From Lineus longissimus (lineage: Eukaryota; Nemertea; Pilidiophora; Heteronemertea; Lineidae), in assembly GCF_910592395.1 (NCBI RefSeq), contig NC_088313.1, forward strand, positions 10,764,937 through 10,828,936: 64,000 nucleotides of DNA, written 5' to 3'. Shown in pieces: positions 44,211 to 60,265 of the stretch. How positions within the stretch are numbered: position 1 is the first letter of the stretch; each line of letters starts with the position of its first letter. The notes under the pieces are model-generated. The model was not told where the DNA came from and ran no database searches. It saw nothing but the letters and a program-made list of their open reading frames with translations. A program made the translations under genes and the position numbers.

Positions 44211-47200
44211 TTATTCAACATCCTGTACCATGAATACATTATTGTTATCAGTGTTGAAATTATAACCCCAAATCTTATTTATAATAGCATCCATTAACCC
44301 CCTCTCCATTTGAACCATTCGGTTGCTTTCAGTCCCAGTGATTCAAATGGTATCACTGTTTTGTCTGGTCTTAGTAAACCTGAAATATAATTTATCCCTA
44401 CATTCTTCCAATGTTTATAAAAGATCATTCTTTGATTAATTTTGATTAATTTATTGTTCCATAAATATGTTTTTTGAGAAGGATTATCTTTAAGTTTAAA
44501 ACTAATTAAATCACAGTTCGACTGTATCAAAATGTCTAAATCAATATTTTTTCCTGACCAGAAATAATCGAAAATTAGATTTTCTATTTCATGTATTTCT
44601 ATTTCATGTATTCATCTGGTATTTCAATTGCTCCACAAGTGTATAAGAATTGAGACATGATGAACGATTTTATAATTATTTTTGTCTTTCCAATGAGAGT
44701 CAAATTTCTTTGCTTCCATATTAATCAATATTTTTTTACACTTAAGAATGCGGTGTTCAAAAGTCATAACCAACATCCGTTATTCAACATCCTGTACCAT
44801 AAATACATTATTGTTATCAGTGTTAAAATTATAACCCCAAATCTTATAATCCATTAACCCTCTCCATTGAAACCATTCGGTTGATTTTAGTCCCAGTGAT
44901 TCAAAAGGTATCACTGTTTTGTCTGGTCTTAGTAAATCTGAAATATAATTTATCACTACTTTCTTCCAATGTTTATAAAAGATCATTCTTTGATTAATTT
45001 TGATGAATAATTTTGATCAATATGTTCTTTGAGAAGGATTATCTTTAAGTTTAAAACTAATTAAATCACAGTTCGACAGTATCAACAATATTTTTTCCTG
45101 ACCAGAAATAATCGAAAATTAGGTTTTCTATTTCTATTTCATGTATTTATCTGGTATTTCAATTGCTCAACAAGTGTATAAGAATTGAGATATGATGAAC
45201 GATTTTATAATTATTGTCTTTCCAATGAGTGTCAAATTTCTTTACTTCCAATTTAATCAATATTTTTTTTACACTTAAGAATGCGGTGTTCAAAAGTCAT
45301 AACCAACATCCGTTATTCAACATCCTGTACCATAAATACATTATTGTTATCAGTGTTAAAATTATAACCCCAAATCTTATAATCCATTAACCCTCTCCAT
45401 TTGAAACATTCGGTTGCTTTTAGTCCCAGTGATTCAAAAGGTATCACTGTTTTGTCTGGTCTCAGTAAATCTGAAATATATAATTGATCACTACTTTCTT
45501 CCAATGTTTATAAAAGATCATTCTTTGATTAATTTTGATTAATAATTTTGATAAATATGTTCTTTCAGAAGGATTATCTTTCAGTTTATAAAACTAATTA
45601 AATCACAGTTCGACTGTATCAAAATGTCTAAATCAATATTTTTTCCTGACCAGAGATAATCGAAAACTAGATTTTCTATTTCATGTATTTCTATTTCATG
45701 TATTTATCTGGTATTTCAATTGCTCCACAAGTGTATAAGAATTGAGATATGATGAACGATTTTATAATTATTTGTCTTTCCAATGAGAGTCAAACACTTA
45801 AGAATGCGGTGTTCAAAAGTCCTAACCAACATCCGTTATTCAACATCCTGTACCATGAATACATTATTGTTATCAGTGTTAAAATTATAACCCCAAATCT
45901 TATTTATAATAGCATCCATTAACTCTCTCCATTTGAACCATTCGGTTGCTTTTAGTCCCAGTGATTCAAAAGGTATCACTGTTTTGTCTGGTCTCAGTAA
46001 ATCTGAAATATATAATTTATCACTACTTTCTTCCAATGTTTATAAAAGATCATTCTTTGATTAATTTTGATTAATAATTTTGATTAATAATTTTGATAAA
46101 AATATGTTCTTTGAGAAGGATTATCTTTCAGTTTATAAAACTAATTAAATCACAGTTCGACTGTATCAAAATGTCTAAATCAATATTTTTTCCTGACCAG
46201 AGATAATCGAAAATTAGATTTTCTATTTCATGTATTTCTATTTCATGTATTTATCTGGTATTTCAATTGCTCCACAAGTGTATAAGAATTGAGACATGAT
46301 GAACGATTTTATAATTATTGTCTTTCCAAATGAGAGTCAAACACTTGCGGTGTTCAAAAGTCATAACCAACATCCGTTATTCAACATCCTGTACCATAAA
46401 TACATTATTGTTATCAGTGTTAAAATTATAACCCCAAATCTTATAATCCATTAACCCTCTCCATTGAAACCATTCGGTTGATTTTAGTCCCAGTGATTCA
46501 AAAGGTATCACTGTTTTGTCTGGTCTTAGTAAATCTGAAATATAATTTATCACTACTTTCTTCCAATGTTTATAAAAGATCATTCTTTGATTAATTTTGA
46601 TGAATAATTTTGATCAATATGTTCTTTGAGAAGGATTATCTTTAAGTTTAAAACTAATTAAATCACAGTTCGACTGTATCAACAATATTTTTTCCTGACC
46701 AGAAATAATCGAAAATTAGGTTTTCTATTTCTATTTCATGTATTTATCTGGTATTTCAATTGCTCAACAAGTGTATAAGAATTGAGATATGATGAACGAT
46801 TTTATAATTATTGTCTTTCCAATGAGTGTCAAATTTCTTTGCTTCCAATTTCATCAATATTTTTTTTACACTTAAGAATGCGGTGTTCAAAAGTCATAAC
46901 CAACATCCGTTATTCAACATCCTGTACCATAAATACATTATTGTTATCAGTGTTAAAATTATAACCCCAAATCTTATAATCCATTAACCCTCTCCATTTG
47001 AAACATTCGGTTGCTTTTAGTCCCAGTGATTCAAAAGGTATCACTGTTTTGTCTGGTCTCAGTAAATCCGAAATATATAATTGATCACTACTTTCTTCCA
47101 ATGTTTATAAAAGATCATTCTTTGATTAATTTTGATTAATAATTTTGATAAATATGTTCTTTCAGAAGGATTATCTTTCAGTTTATAAAACTAATTAAAT

Positions 47201-49292
47201 CACAGTTCGACTGTATCAAAATGTCTAAATAAATATTTTTTCATGACCAGAGATAATCGAAAATTAGATTTTCTATTTCATGTATTTCTATTTCATGTAT
47301 TTATCTGGTATTTCAATTGCTCCACAAGTGTATAAGAATTGAGATATGATGAACGATTTTATAATTATTGTCTTTCCAAATGAGAGTCAAACACTTGCGG
47401 TGTTCAAAAGTCATAACCAATATCCGTTATTCAACATCCTGTACCATGAATACATTATTGTTATCAGTGTTGAAATTATAACCCCAAATCTTATTTATAA
47501 TAGCATCCATTAACTCTCTCCATTTGAACCATTCGGTTGCTTTTAGTCCCAGTGATTCAAAAGGTATCACTGTTTTGTCTGGTCTCAGTAAATCTGAAAT
47601 ATATAATTTATCACTACTTTCTTCCAATGTTTATAAAAGATCATTCTTTGATTAATTTTGATTAATAATTTTGATAAAAATATGTTCTTTGAGAAGGATT
47701 ATCTTTCAGTTTATAAAACTAATTAAATCACAGTTCGACTGTATCAAAATGTCTAAATCAATATTTTTTCCTGACCAGAGATAATCGAAAATTAGATTTT
47801 CTATTTCATGTATTTCTATTTCATGTATTTATCTGGTATTTCAATTGCTCCACAAGTGTATAAGAATTGAGATATGATGAACGATTTTATAATTATTTGT
47901 CTTTCCAATGAGAGTCAAACACTTAAGAATGCGGTGTTCAAAAGTCATAACCAACATCCGTTATTCAACATCCTGTACCATGAATACATTATTGTTATCA
48001 GTGTTGAAATTATAACCCCAAATCTTATTTATAATAGCATCCATTAACCCTCTCCATTTTAACCATTCGGTTGCTTTCAGTCCCAGTGATTCAAAAGGTA
48101 TCACTGTTTTGTCTGGTCTTAGTAAACCTGAAATATAATTTATCCCTACTTTCTTCCAATGTTTATAAAAGATCATTCTTTGATTAATTTTGAATGCGGT
48201 GTTCAAAAGTCATAACCAACATCCGTTATTCAACATCCTGTACCATAAATACATTATTGTTATCAGTGTTGAAATTATAACCCCAAATCTTATTTATAAT
48301 AGCATCCATTAACCCTCTCCATTTTAACCATTCGGTTGCTTTCAGTCCCAGTGATTCAAAAGGTATCACTGTTTTGTCTGGTCTTAGTAAATCTGAAATA
48401 TAATTTATCACTACTTTCTTCCAATGTTTATAAAAGATCATTCTTTGATTAGTTTTGATGAATAATTTTGATCAATATGTTCTTTGAGAAGGATTATCTT
48501 TAAGTTTAAAACTAATTAAATCACAGTTCGACTGTATCAACAATATTTTTTCCTGACCAGAAATAATCGAAAATTAGGTTTTCTATTTCTATTTCATGTA
48601 TTTATCTGGTATTTCAATTGTTCAACAAGTGTATAAGAATTGAGATATGATGAACGATTTTATAATTATTGTCCTTCCAATGAGTGTCAAATTTCTTTGC
48701 TTCCAATTTAATCAATATTTTTTTTACACTTAAGAATGCGGTGTTCAAAAGTCATAACCAACATCCGTTATTCAACATCCTGTACCATAAATACATTATT
48801 GTTATCAGTGTTAAAATTATAACCCCAAATCTTATAATCCATTAACCCTCTCCATTTGAAACATTCGGTTGCTTTTAGTCCCAGTGATTCAAAAGGTATC
48901 ACTGTTTTGTCTTGTCTCAGTAAATCTGAAATATATAATTTATCACTACTTTCTTCCAATGTTTATAAAAGATCATTCTTTGATTAATTTTGATTAATAA
49001 TTTTGATAAAAATATGTTCTTTGAGAAGGATTATCTTTCAGTTTATAAAACTAATTAAATCACAGTTCGACTGTATCAAAATGTCTAAATCAATATTTTT
49101 TCCTGACCAGAGATAATCGAAAATTAGATTTTCTATTTCATGTATTTCTATTTCATGTATTTATCTGGTATTTCAATTGCTCCACAAGTGTATAAGAATT
49201 GAGATATGATGAACGATTTTATAATTATTTGTCTTTCCAATGAGAGTCAAACACTTAAGAATGCGGTGTTCAAAAGTCATAACCAACATCCG
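44211..49292 (-). repeat. Higher-order repeat A, copy 1 (5,082 bp)
   Basis: Ten monomer steps with spacings 569, 533, 523, 541, 533, 517, 534, 265, 542 and 525 bp. The 265-bp step is a truncated monomer with its junction near 48,192 (TTAATTTTGAATGCGG). The same series starts again at 49,293. Confidence 0.9.
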
Positions 49293-52200
49293 TTATTCAA
49301 CATCCTGTACCATGAATACATTATTGTTATCAGTGTTGAAATTATAACCCCAAATCTTATTTATAATAGCATCCATTAACCCCCTCTCCATTTGAACCAT
49401 TCGGTTGCTTTCAGTCCCAGTGATTCAAATGGTATCACTGTTTTGTCTGGTCTTAGTAAACCTGAAATATAATTTATCCCTACATTCTTCCAATGTTTAT
49501 AAAAGATCATTCTTTGATTAATTTTGATTAATTTATTGTTCCATAAATATGTTTTTTGAGAAGGATTATCTTTAAGTTTAAAACTAATTAAATCACAGTT
49601 CGACTGTATCAAAATGTCTAAATCAATATTTTTTCCTGACCAGAAATAATCGAAAATTAGATTTTCTATTTCATGTATTTCTATTTCATGTATTCATCTG
49701 GTATTTCAATTGCTCCACAAGTGTATAAGAATTGAGACATGATGAACGATTTTATAATTATTTTTGTCTTTCCAATGAGAGTCAAATTTCTTTGCTTCCA
49801 TATTAATCAATATTTTTTTACACTTAAGAATGCGGTGTTCAAAAGTCATAACCAACATCCGTTATTCAACATCCTGTACCATAAATACATTATTGTTATC
49901 AGTGTTAAAATTATAACCCCAAATCTTATAATCCATTAACCCTCTCCATTGAAACCATTCGGTTGATTTTAGTCCCAGTGATTCAAAAGGTATCACTGTT
50001 TTGTCTGGTCTTAGTAAATCTGAAATATAATTTATCACTACTTTCTTCCAATGTTTATAAAAGATCATTCTTTGATTAATTTTGATGAATAATTTTGATC
50101 AATATGTTCTTTGAGAAGGATTATCTTTAAGTTTAAAACTAATTAAATCACAGTTCGACAGTATCAACAATATTTTTTCCTGACCAGAAATAATCGAAAA
50201 TTAGGTTTTCTATTTCTATTTCATGTATTTATCTGGTATTTCAATTGCTCAACAAGTGTATAAGAATTGAGATATGATGAACGATTTTATAATTATTGTC
50301 TTTCCAATGAGTGTCAAATTTCTTTACTTCCAATTTAATCAATATTTTTTTTACACTTAAGAATGCGGTGTTCAAAAGTCATAACCAACATCCGTTATTC
50401 AACATCCTGTACCATAAATACATTATTGTTATCAGTGTTAAAATTATAACCCCAAATCTTATAATCCATTAACCCTCTCCATTTGAAACATTCGGTTGCT
50501 TTTAGTCCCAGTGATTCAAAAGGTATCACTGTTTTGTCTGGTCTCAGTAAATCTGAAATATATAATTGATCACTACTTTCTTCCAATGTTTATAAAAGAT
50601 CATTCTTTGATTAATTTTGATTAATAATTTTGATAAATATGTTCTTTCAGAAGGATTATCTTTCAGTTTATAAAACTAATTAAATCACAGTTCGACTGTA
50701 TCAAAATGTCTAAATCAATATTTTTTCCTGACCAGAGATAATCGAAAACTAGATTTTCTATTTCATGTATTTCTATTTCATGTATTTATCTGGTATTTCA
50801 ATTGCTCCACAAGTGTATAAGAATTGAGATATGATGAACGATTTTATAATTATTTGTCTTTCCAATGAGAGTCAAACACTTAAGAATGCGGTGTTCAAAA
50901 GTCCTAACCAACATCCGTTATTCAACATCCTGTACCATGAATACATTATTGTTATCAGTGTTAAAATTATAACCCCAAATCTTATTTATAATAGCATCCA
51001 TTAACTCTCTCCATTTGAACCATTCGGTTGCTTTTAGTCCCAGTGATTCAAAAGGTATCACTGTTTTGTCTGGTCTCAGTAAATCTGAAATATATAATTT
51101 ATCACTACTTTCTTCCAATGTTTATAAAAGATCATTCTTTGATTAATTTTGATTAATAATTTTGATTAATAATTTTGATAAAAATATGTTCTTTGAGAAG
51201 GATTATCTTTCAGTTTATAAAACTAATTAAATCACAGTTCGACTGTATCAAAATGTCTAAATCAATATTTTTTCCTGACCAGAGATAATCGAAAATTAGA
51301 TTTTCTATTTCATGTATTTCTATTTCATGTATTTATCTGGTATTTCAATTGCTCCACAAGTGTATAAGAATTGAGACATGATGAACGATTTTATAATTAT
51401 TGTCTTTCCAAATGAGAGTCAAACACTTGCGGTGTTCAAAAGTCATAACCAACATCCGTTATTCAACATCCTGTACCATAAATACATTATTGTTATCAGT
51501 GTTAAAATTATAACCCCAAATCTTATAATCCATTAACCCTCTCCATTGAAACCATTCGGTTGATTTTAGTCCCAGTGATTCAAAAGGTATCACTGTTTTG
51601 TCTGGTCTTAGTAAATCTGAAATATAATTTATCACTACTTTCTTCCAATGTTTATAAAAGATCATTCTTTGATTAATTTTGATGAATAATTTTGATCAAT
51701 ATGTTCTTTGAGAAGGATTATCTTTCAGTTTAAAACTAATTAAATCACAGTTCGACTGTATCAACAATATTTTTTCCTGACCAGAAATAATCGAAAATTA
51801 GGTTTTCTATTTCTATTTCATGTATTTATCTGGTATTTCAATTGCTCAACAAGTGTATAAGAATTGAGATATGATGAACGATTTTATAATTATTGTCTTT
51901 CCAATGAGTGTCAAATTTCTTTGCTTCCAATTTCATCAATATTTTTTTTACACTTAAGAATGCGGTGTTCAAAAGTCATAACCAACATCCGTTATTCAAC
52001 ATCCTGTACCATAAATACATTATTGTTATCAGTGTTAAAATTATAACCCCAAATCTTATAATCCATTAACCCTCTCCATTTGAAACATTCGGTTGCTTTT
52101 AGTCCCAGTGATTCAAAAGGTATCACTGTTTTGTCTGGTCTCAGTAAATCCGAAATATATAATTGATCACTACTTTCTTCCAATGTTTATAAAAGATCAT

Positions 52201-53985
52201 TCTTTGATTAATTTTGATTAATAATTTTGATAAATATGTTCTTTCAGAAGGATTATCTTTCAGTTTATAAAACTAATTAAATCACAGTTCGACTGTATCA
52301 AAATGTCTAAATAAATATTTTTTCATGACCAGAGATAATCGAAAATTAGATTTTCTATTTCATGTATTTCTATTTCATGTATTTATCTGGTATTTCAATT
52401 GCTCCACAAGTGTATAAGAATTGAGATATGATGAACGATTTTATAATTATTGTCTTTCCAAATGAGAGTCAAACACTTGCGGTGTTCAAAAGTCATAACC
52501 AATATCCGTTATTCAACATCCTGTACCATGAATACATTATTGTTATCAGTGTTGAAATTATAACCCCAAATCTTATTTATAATAGCATCCATTAACTCTC
52601 TCCATTTGAACCATTCGGTTGCTTTTAGTCCCAGTGATTCAAAAGGTATCACTGTTTTGTCTGGTCTCAGTAAATCTGAAATATATAATTTATCACTACT
52701 TTCTTCCAATGTTTATAAAAGATCATTCTTTGATTAATTTTGATTAATAATTTTGATAAAAATATGTTCTTTGAGAAGGATTATCTTTCAGTTTATAAAA
52801 CTAATTAAATCACAGTTCGACTGTATCAAAATGTCTAAATCAATATTTTTTCCTGACCAGAGATAATCGAAAATTAGATTTTCTATTTCATGTATTTCTA
52901 TTTCATGTATTTATCTGGTATTTCAATTGCTCCACAAGTGTATAAGAATTGAGATATGATGAACGATTTTATAATTATTTGTCTTTCCAATGAGAGTCAA
53001 ACACTTAAGAATGCGGTGTTCAAAAGTCATAACCAACATCCGTTATTCAACATCCTGTACCATGAATACATTATTGTTATCAGTGTTGAAATTATAACCC
53101 CAAATCTTATTTATAATAGCATCCATTAACCCTCTCCATTTTAACCATTCAGTTGCTTTCAGTCCCAGTGATTCAAAAGGTATCACTGTTTTGTCTGGTC
53201 TTAGTAAACCTGAAATATAATTTATCCCTACTTTCTTCCAATGTTTATAAAAGATCATTCTTTGATTAATTTTGAATGCGGTGTTCAAAAGTCATAACCA
53301 ACATCCGTTATTCAACATCCTGTACCATAAATACATTATTGTTATCAGTGTTGAAATTATAACCCCAAATCTTATTTATAATAGCATCCATTAACCCTCT
53401 CCATTTTAACCATTCGGTTGCTTTCAGTCCCAGTGATTCAAAAGGTATCACTGTTTTGTCTGGTCTTAGTAAATCTGAAATATAATTTATCACTACTTTC
53501 TTCCAATGTTTATAAAAGATCATTCTTTGATTAGTTTTGATGAATAATTTTGATCAATATGTTCTTTGAGAAGGATTATCTTTAAGTTTAAAACTAATTA
53601 AATCACAGTTCGACTGTATCAACAATATTTTTTCCTGACCAGAAATAATCGAAAATTAGGTTTTCTATTTCTATTTCATGTATTTATCTGGTATTTCAAT
53701 TGTTCAACAAGTGTATAAGAATTGAGATATGATGAACGATTTTATAATTATTGTCCTTCCAATGAGTGTCAAATTTCTTTGCTTCCAATTTAATCAATAT
53801 TTTTTTTACACTTAAGAATGCGGTGTTCAAAAGTCATAACCAACATCCGTTATTCAACATCCTGTACCATAAATACATTATTGTTATCAGTGTTAAAATT
53901 ATAACCCCAAATCTTATAATCCATTAACCCTCTCCATTTGAAACATTCGGTTGCTTTTAGTCCCAGTGATTCAAAAGGTATCACT
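49293..53985 (-). repeat. Higher-order repeat A, copy 2 (partial)
   Basis: This repeats copy 1 at a constant 5,082-bp offset until about 53,985, where the sequence switches to the repeat-B pattern. The only differences I noticed are 46,644 A versus 51,726 C and 48,069 G versus 53,151 A, so the copies are nearly identical. Confidence 0.9.
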
Positions 53986-56900
53986 GTTTTGTCTGGTCTT
54001 AGTAAATCTGAAAGATAATTTATCACTACTTTCTTCCAATGTTTATAAAAGATCATTCTTTGATTAATTTTGATGAATAATTTTGATCAATATGTTCTTT
54101 GAGAAGGATTATCTTTAAGTTTAAAACTAATTAAATCACAGTTCGACTGTATCAACAATATTTTTTCCTGACCAGAAATAATCGAAAATTAGGTTTTCTA
54201 TTTCTATTTCATGTATTTATCTGGTATTTCAATTGCTCAACAAGTGTATAAAATTGAGATATGATGAACGATTTTATAATTATTGTCTTTCCAATGAGTG
54301 TCAAATTTCTTTGCTTCCAATTTGATCAATATTTTTTTTACACTTAAGAATGCGGTGTTCAAAAGTCATAACCAACATCCGTTATTCAACATCCTGTACC
54401 ATAAATACATTATTGTTATCAGTGTTAAAATTATAACCCCAAATCTTATAATCCATTAACCCTCTCCATTTGAAACATTCGGTTGCTTTTAGTCCCAGTG
54501 ATTCAAAAGGTATCACTGTTTTGTCTGGTCTCAGTAAATCCGAAATATATAATTGATCACTACTTTCTTCCAATGTTTATAAAAGATCATTCTTTGATTA
54601 ATTTTTATTAATAATTTTGATAAATATGTTCTTTCAGAAGGATTATCTTTCAGTTTATAAACTAATTAAATCACAGTTCGACTGTATCAAAATGTCTAAA
54701 TAAATATTTTTTCCTGACCAGAGATAATCGAAAATTAGATTTTCTATTTCATGTATTTCTATTTCATGTATTTATCTGGTATTTCAATTGCTCCACAAGT
54801 GTATAAGAATTGAGATATGATGAACGATTTTATAATTATTGTCTTTCCAAATGAGAGTCAAACACTTGCGGTGTTCAAAAGTCATAACCAATATCCGTTA
54901 TTCAACATCCTGTACCATGAATACATTATTGTTATCAGTGTTGAAATTATAACCCCAAATCTTATTTATAATAGCATCCATTAACTCTCTCCATTTGAAC
55001 CATTCGGTTGCTTTTAGTCCCAGTGATTCAAAAGGTATCACTGTTTTGTCTGGTCTCAGTAAATCTGAAATATATAATTTATCACTACTTTCTTCCAATG
55101 TTTATAAAAGATCATTCTTTGATTAATTTTGATTAATAATTTTGATAAAAATATGTTCTTTGAGAAGGATTATCTTTCAGTTTATAAAACTAATTAAATC
55201 ACAGTTCAACTGTATCAAAATGTCTAAATCAATATTTTTTCCTGACCAGAGATAATCGAAAATTAGATTTTCTATTTCATGTATTTCTATTTCATGTATT
55301 TATCTGGTATTTCAATTGCTCCACAAGTGTATAAGAATTGAGATATGATGAACGATTTTATAATTATTTGTCTTTCCAATGAGAGTCAAACACTTAAGAA
55401 TGCGGTGTTCAAAAGTCATAACCAACATCCGTTATTCAACATCCTGTACCATGAATACATTATTGTTATCAGTGTTGAAATTATAACCCCAAATCTTATT
55501 TATAATAGCATCCATTAACCCTCTCCATTTGAACCATTCGGTTGCTTTCAGTCCCAGTGATTCAAAAGGTATCACTGTTTTGTCTGGTCTTAGTAAACCT
55601 GAAATATAATTTATCCCTACTTTCTTCCAATGTTTATAAAAGATCATTCTTTGATTAATTTTGATTAATTTATTGTTCCATAAATATGTTTTTTGAGAAG
55701 GATTATCTTTAAGTTTAAAACTAATTAAATCACAGTTCGACTGTATCAAAATGTCTAAATCAATATTTTTTCCTGACCAGAAATAATCGAAAATTAGATT
55801 TTCTATTTCATGTATTTCTATTTCATGTATTTATCTGGTATTTCAATTGCTCCACAAGTGTATAAGAATTGAGATATGATGAACGATTTTATAATTATTG
55901 TCTTTCCAAATGAGAGTCAAACACTTGCGGTGTTCAAAAGTCATAACCAATATCCGTTATTCAACATCCTGTACCATGAATACATTATTGTTATCAGTGT
56001 TGAAATTATAACCCCAAATCTTATTTATAATAGCATCCATTAACTCTCTCCATTTGAACCATTCGGTTGCTTTTAGTCCCAGTGATTCAAAAGGTATCAC
56101 TGTTTTGTCTTGTCTCAGTAAATCTGAAATATATAATTTATCACTACTTTCTTCCAATGTTTATAAAAGATCATTCTTTGATTAATTTTGATTAATAATT
56201 TTGATAAAAATATGTTCTTTGAGAAGGATTATCTTTCAGTTTATAAAACTAATTAAATCACAGTTCGACTGTATCAAAATGTCTAAATCAATATTTTTTC
56301 CTGACCAGAGATAATCGAAAATTAGATTTTCTATTTCATGTATTTCTATTTCATGTATTTATCTGGTATTTCAATTGCTCCACAAGTGTATAAGAATTGA
56401 GATATGATGAACGATTTTATAATTATTTGTCTTTCCAATGAGAGTCAAACACTTAAGAATGCGGTGTTCAAAAGTCATAACCAACATCCGTTATTCAACA
56501 TCCTGTACCATGAATACATTATTGTTATCAGTGTTGAAATTATAACCCCAAATCTTATTTATAATAGCATCCATTAACCCTCTCCATTTGAACCATTCGG
56601 TTGCTTTCAGTCCCAGTGATTCAAAAGGTATCACTGTTTTGTCTGGTCTTAGTAAACCTGAAATATAATTTATCCCTACTTTCTTCCAATGTTTATAAAA
56701 GATCATTCTTTGATTAATTTTGATTAATTTATTGTTCCATAAATATGTTTTTTGAGAAGGATTATCTTTAAGTTTAAAACTAATTAAATCACAGTTCGAC
56801 TGTATCAAAATGTCTAAATCAATATTTTTTCCTGACCAGAAATAATCGAAAATTAGATTTTCTATTTCATGTATTTCTATTTCATGTATTCATCTGGTAT

Positions 56901-57057
56901 TTCAATTGCTCCACAAGTGTATAAGAATTGAGACATGATGAACGATTTTATAATTATTTTTGTCTTTCCAATGAGAGTCAAATTTCTTTGCTTGCATATT
57001 AATCAATATTTTTTTACACTTAAGAATGCGGTGTTCAAAAGTCATAACCAACATCCG
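53850..57057 (-). repeat. Higher-order repeat B, copy 1 (3,208 bp)
   Basis: Six monomers with spacings 532, 516, 534, 525, 534 and 567 bp. The first 140 or so bases, and two later sites (ATGTTCTTTGAG, TAATTAAATC), differ from copies 2 and 3; this is the seam with repeat A. Confidence 0.9.
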
Positions 57058-60000
57058 TTATTCAACATCCTGTACCATAAATACATTATTGTTATCAGTG
57101 TTAAAATTATAACCCCAAATCTTATAATCCATTAACCCTCTCCATTGAAACCATTCGGTTGATTTTAGTCCCAGTGATTCAAAAGGTATCACTGTTTTGT
57201 CTGGTCTTAGTAAATCTGAAAGATAATTTATCACTACTTTCTTCCAATGTTTATAAAAGATCATTCTTTGATTAATTTTGATGAATAATTTTGATCAATA
57301 TGTCCTTTGAGAAGGATTATCTTTAAGTTTAAAACTAATGAAATCACAGTTCGACTGTATCAACAATATTTTTTCCTGACCAGAAATAATCGAAAATTAG
57401 GTTTTCTATTTCTATTTCATGTATTTATCTGGTATTTCAATTGCTCAACAAGTGTATAAAATTGAGATATGATGAACGATTTTATAATTATTGTCTTTCC
57501 AATGAGTGTCAAATTTCTTTGCTTCCAATTTGATCAATATTTTTTTTACACTTAAGAATGCGGTGTTCAAAAGTCATAACCAACATCCGTTATTCAACAT
57601 CCTGTACCATAAATACATTATTGTTATCAGTGTTAAAATTATAACCCCAAATCTTATAATCCATTAACCCTCTCCATTTGAAACATTCGGTTGCTTTTAG
57701 TCCCAGTGATTCAAAAGGTATCACTGTTTTGTCTGGTCTCAGTAAATCCGAAATATATAATTGATCACTACTTTCTTCCAATGTTTATAAAAGATCATTC
57801 TTTGATTAATTTTTATTAATAATTTTGATAAATATGTTCTTTCAGAAGGATTATCTTTCAGTTTATAAACTAATTAAATCACAGTTCGACTGTATCAAAA
57901 TGTCTAAATAAATATTTTTTCCTGACCAGAGATAATCGAAAATTAGATTTTCTATTTCATGTATTTCTATTTCATGTATTTATCTGGTATTTCAATTGCT
58001 CCACAAGTGTATAAGAATTGAGATATGATGAACGATTTTATAATTATTGTCTTTCCAAATGAGAGTCAAACACTTGCGGTGTTCAAAAGTCATAACCAAT
58101 ATCCGTTATTCAACATCCTGTACCATGAATACATTATTGTTATCAGTGTTGAAATTATAACCCCAAATCTTATTTATAATAGCATCCATTAACTCTCTCC
58201 ATTTGAACCATTCGGTTGCTTTTAGTCCCAGTGATTCAAAAGGTATCACTGTTTTGTCTGGTCTCAGTAAATCTGAAATATATAATTTATCACTACTTTC
58301 TTCCAATGTTTATAAAAGATCATTCTTTGATTAATTTTGATTAATAATTTTGATAAAAATATGTTCTTTGAGAAGGATTATCTTTCAGTTTATAAAACTA
58401 ATTAAATCACAGTTCAACTGTATCAAAATGTCTAAATCAATATTTTTTCCTGACCAGAGATAATCGAAAATTAGATTTTCTATTTCATGTATTTCTATTT
58501 CATGTATTTATCTGGTATTTCAATTGCTCCACAAGTGTATAAGAATTGAGATATGATGAACGATTTTATAATTATTTGTCTTTCCAATGAGAGTCAAACA
58601 CTTAAGAATGCGGTGTTCAAAAGTCATAACCAACATCCGTTATTCAACATCCTGTACCATGAATACATTATTGTTATCAGTGTTGAAATTATAACCCCAA
58701 ATCTTATTTATAATAGCATCCATTAACCCTCTCCATTTGAACCATTCGGTTGCTTTCAGTCCCAGTGATTCAAAAGGTATCACTGTTTTGTCTGGTCTTA
58801 GTAAACCTGAAATATAATTTATCCCTACTTTCTTCCAATGTTTATAAAAGATCATTCTTTGATTAATTTTGATTAATTTATTGTTCCATAAATATGTTTT
58901 TTGAGAAGGATTATCTTTAAGTTTAAAACTAATTAAATCACAGTTCGACTGTATCAAAATGTCTAAATCAATATTTTTTCCTGACCAGAAATAATCGAAA
59001 ATTAGATTTTCTATTTCATGTATTTCTATTTCATGTATTTATCTGGTATTTCAATTGCTCCACAAGTGTATAAGAATTGAGATATGATGAACGATTTTAT
59101 AATTATTGTCTTTCCAAATGAGAGTCAAACACTTGCGGTGTTCAAAAGTCATAACCAATATCCGTTATTCAACATCCTGTACCATGAATACATTATTGTT
59201 ATCAGTGTTGAAATTATAACCCCAAATCTTATTTATAATAGCATCCATTAACTCTCTCCATTTGAACCATTCGGTTGCTTTTAGTCCCAGTGATTCAAAA
59301 GGTATCACTGTTTTGTCTGGTCTCAGTAAATCTGAAATATATAATTTATCACTACTTTCTTCCAATGTTTATAAAAGATCATTCTTTGATTAATTTTGAT
59401 TAATAATTTTGATAAAAATATGTTCTTTGAGAAGGATTATCTTTCAGTTTATAAAACTAATTAAATCACAGTTCGACTGTATCAAAATGTCTAAATAAAT
59501 ATTTTTTCCTGACCAGAGATAATCGAAAATTAGATTTTCTATTTCATGTATTTCTATTTCATGTATTTATCTGGTATTTCAATTGCTCCACAAGTGTATA
59601 AGAATTGAGATATGATGAACGATTTTATAATTATTTGTCTTTCCAATGAGAGTCAAACACTTAAGAATGCGGTGTTCAAAAGTCATAACCAACATCCGTT
59701 ATTCAACATCCTGTACCATGAATACATTATTGTTATCAGTGTTGAAATTATAACCCCAAATCTTATTTATAATAGCATCCATTAACCCTCTCCATTTGAA
59801 CCATTCGGTTGCTTTCAGTCCCAGTGATTCAAAAGGTATCACTGTTTTGTCTGGTCTTAGTAAACCTGAAATATAATTTATCCCTACTTTCTTCCAATGT
59901 TTATAAAAGATCATTCTTTGATTAATTTTGATTAATTTATTGTTCCATAAATATGTTTTTTGAGAAGGATTATCTTTAAGTTTAAAACTAATTAAATCAC

Positions 60001-60265
60001 AGTTCGACTGTATCAAAATGTCTAAATCAATATTTTTTCCTGACCAGAAATAATCGAAAATTAGATTTTCTATTTCATGTATTTCTATTTCATGTATTCA
60101 TCTGGTATTTCAATTGCTCCACAAGTGTATAAGAATTGAGACATGATGAACGATTTTATAATTATTTTTGTCTTTCCAATGAGAGTCAAATTTCTTTGCT
60201 TGCATATTAATCAATATTTTTTTACACTTAAGAATGCGGTGTTCAAAAGTCATAACCAACATCCG
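57058..60265 (-). repeat. Higher-order repeat B, copy 2 (3,208 bp)
   Basis: Same six-monomer series. It shares ATGTCCTTTGAG and TAATGAAATC with copy 3 and differs from it at few positions (for example CTAAATAAATA at about 59,490). Confidence 0.9.
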
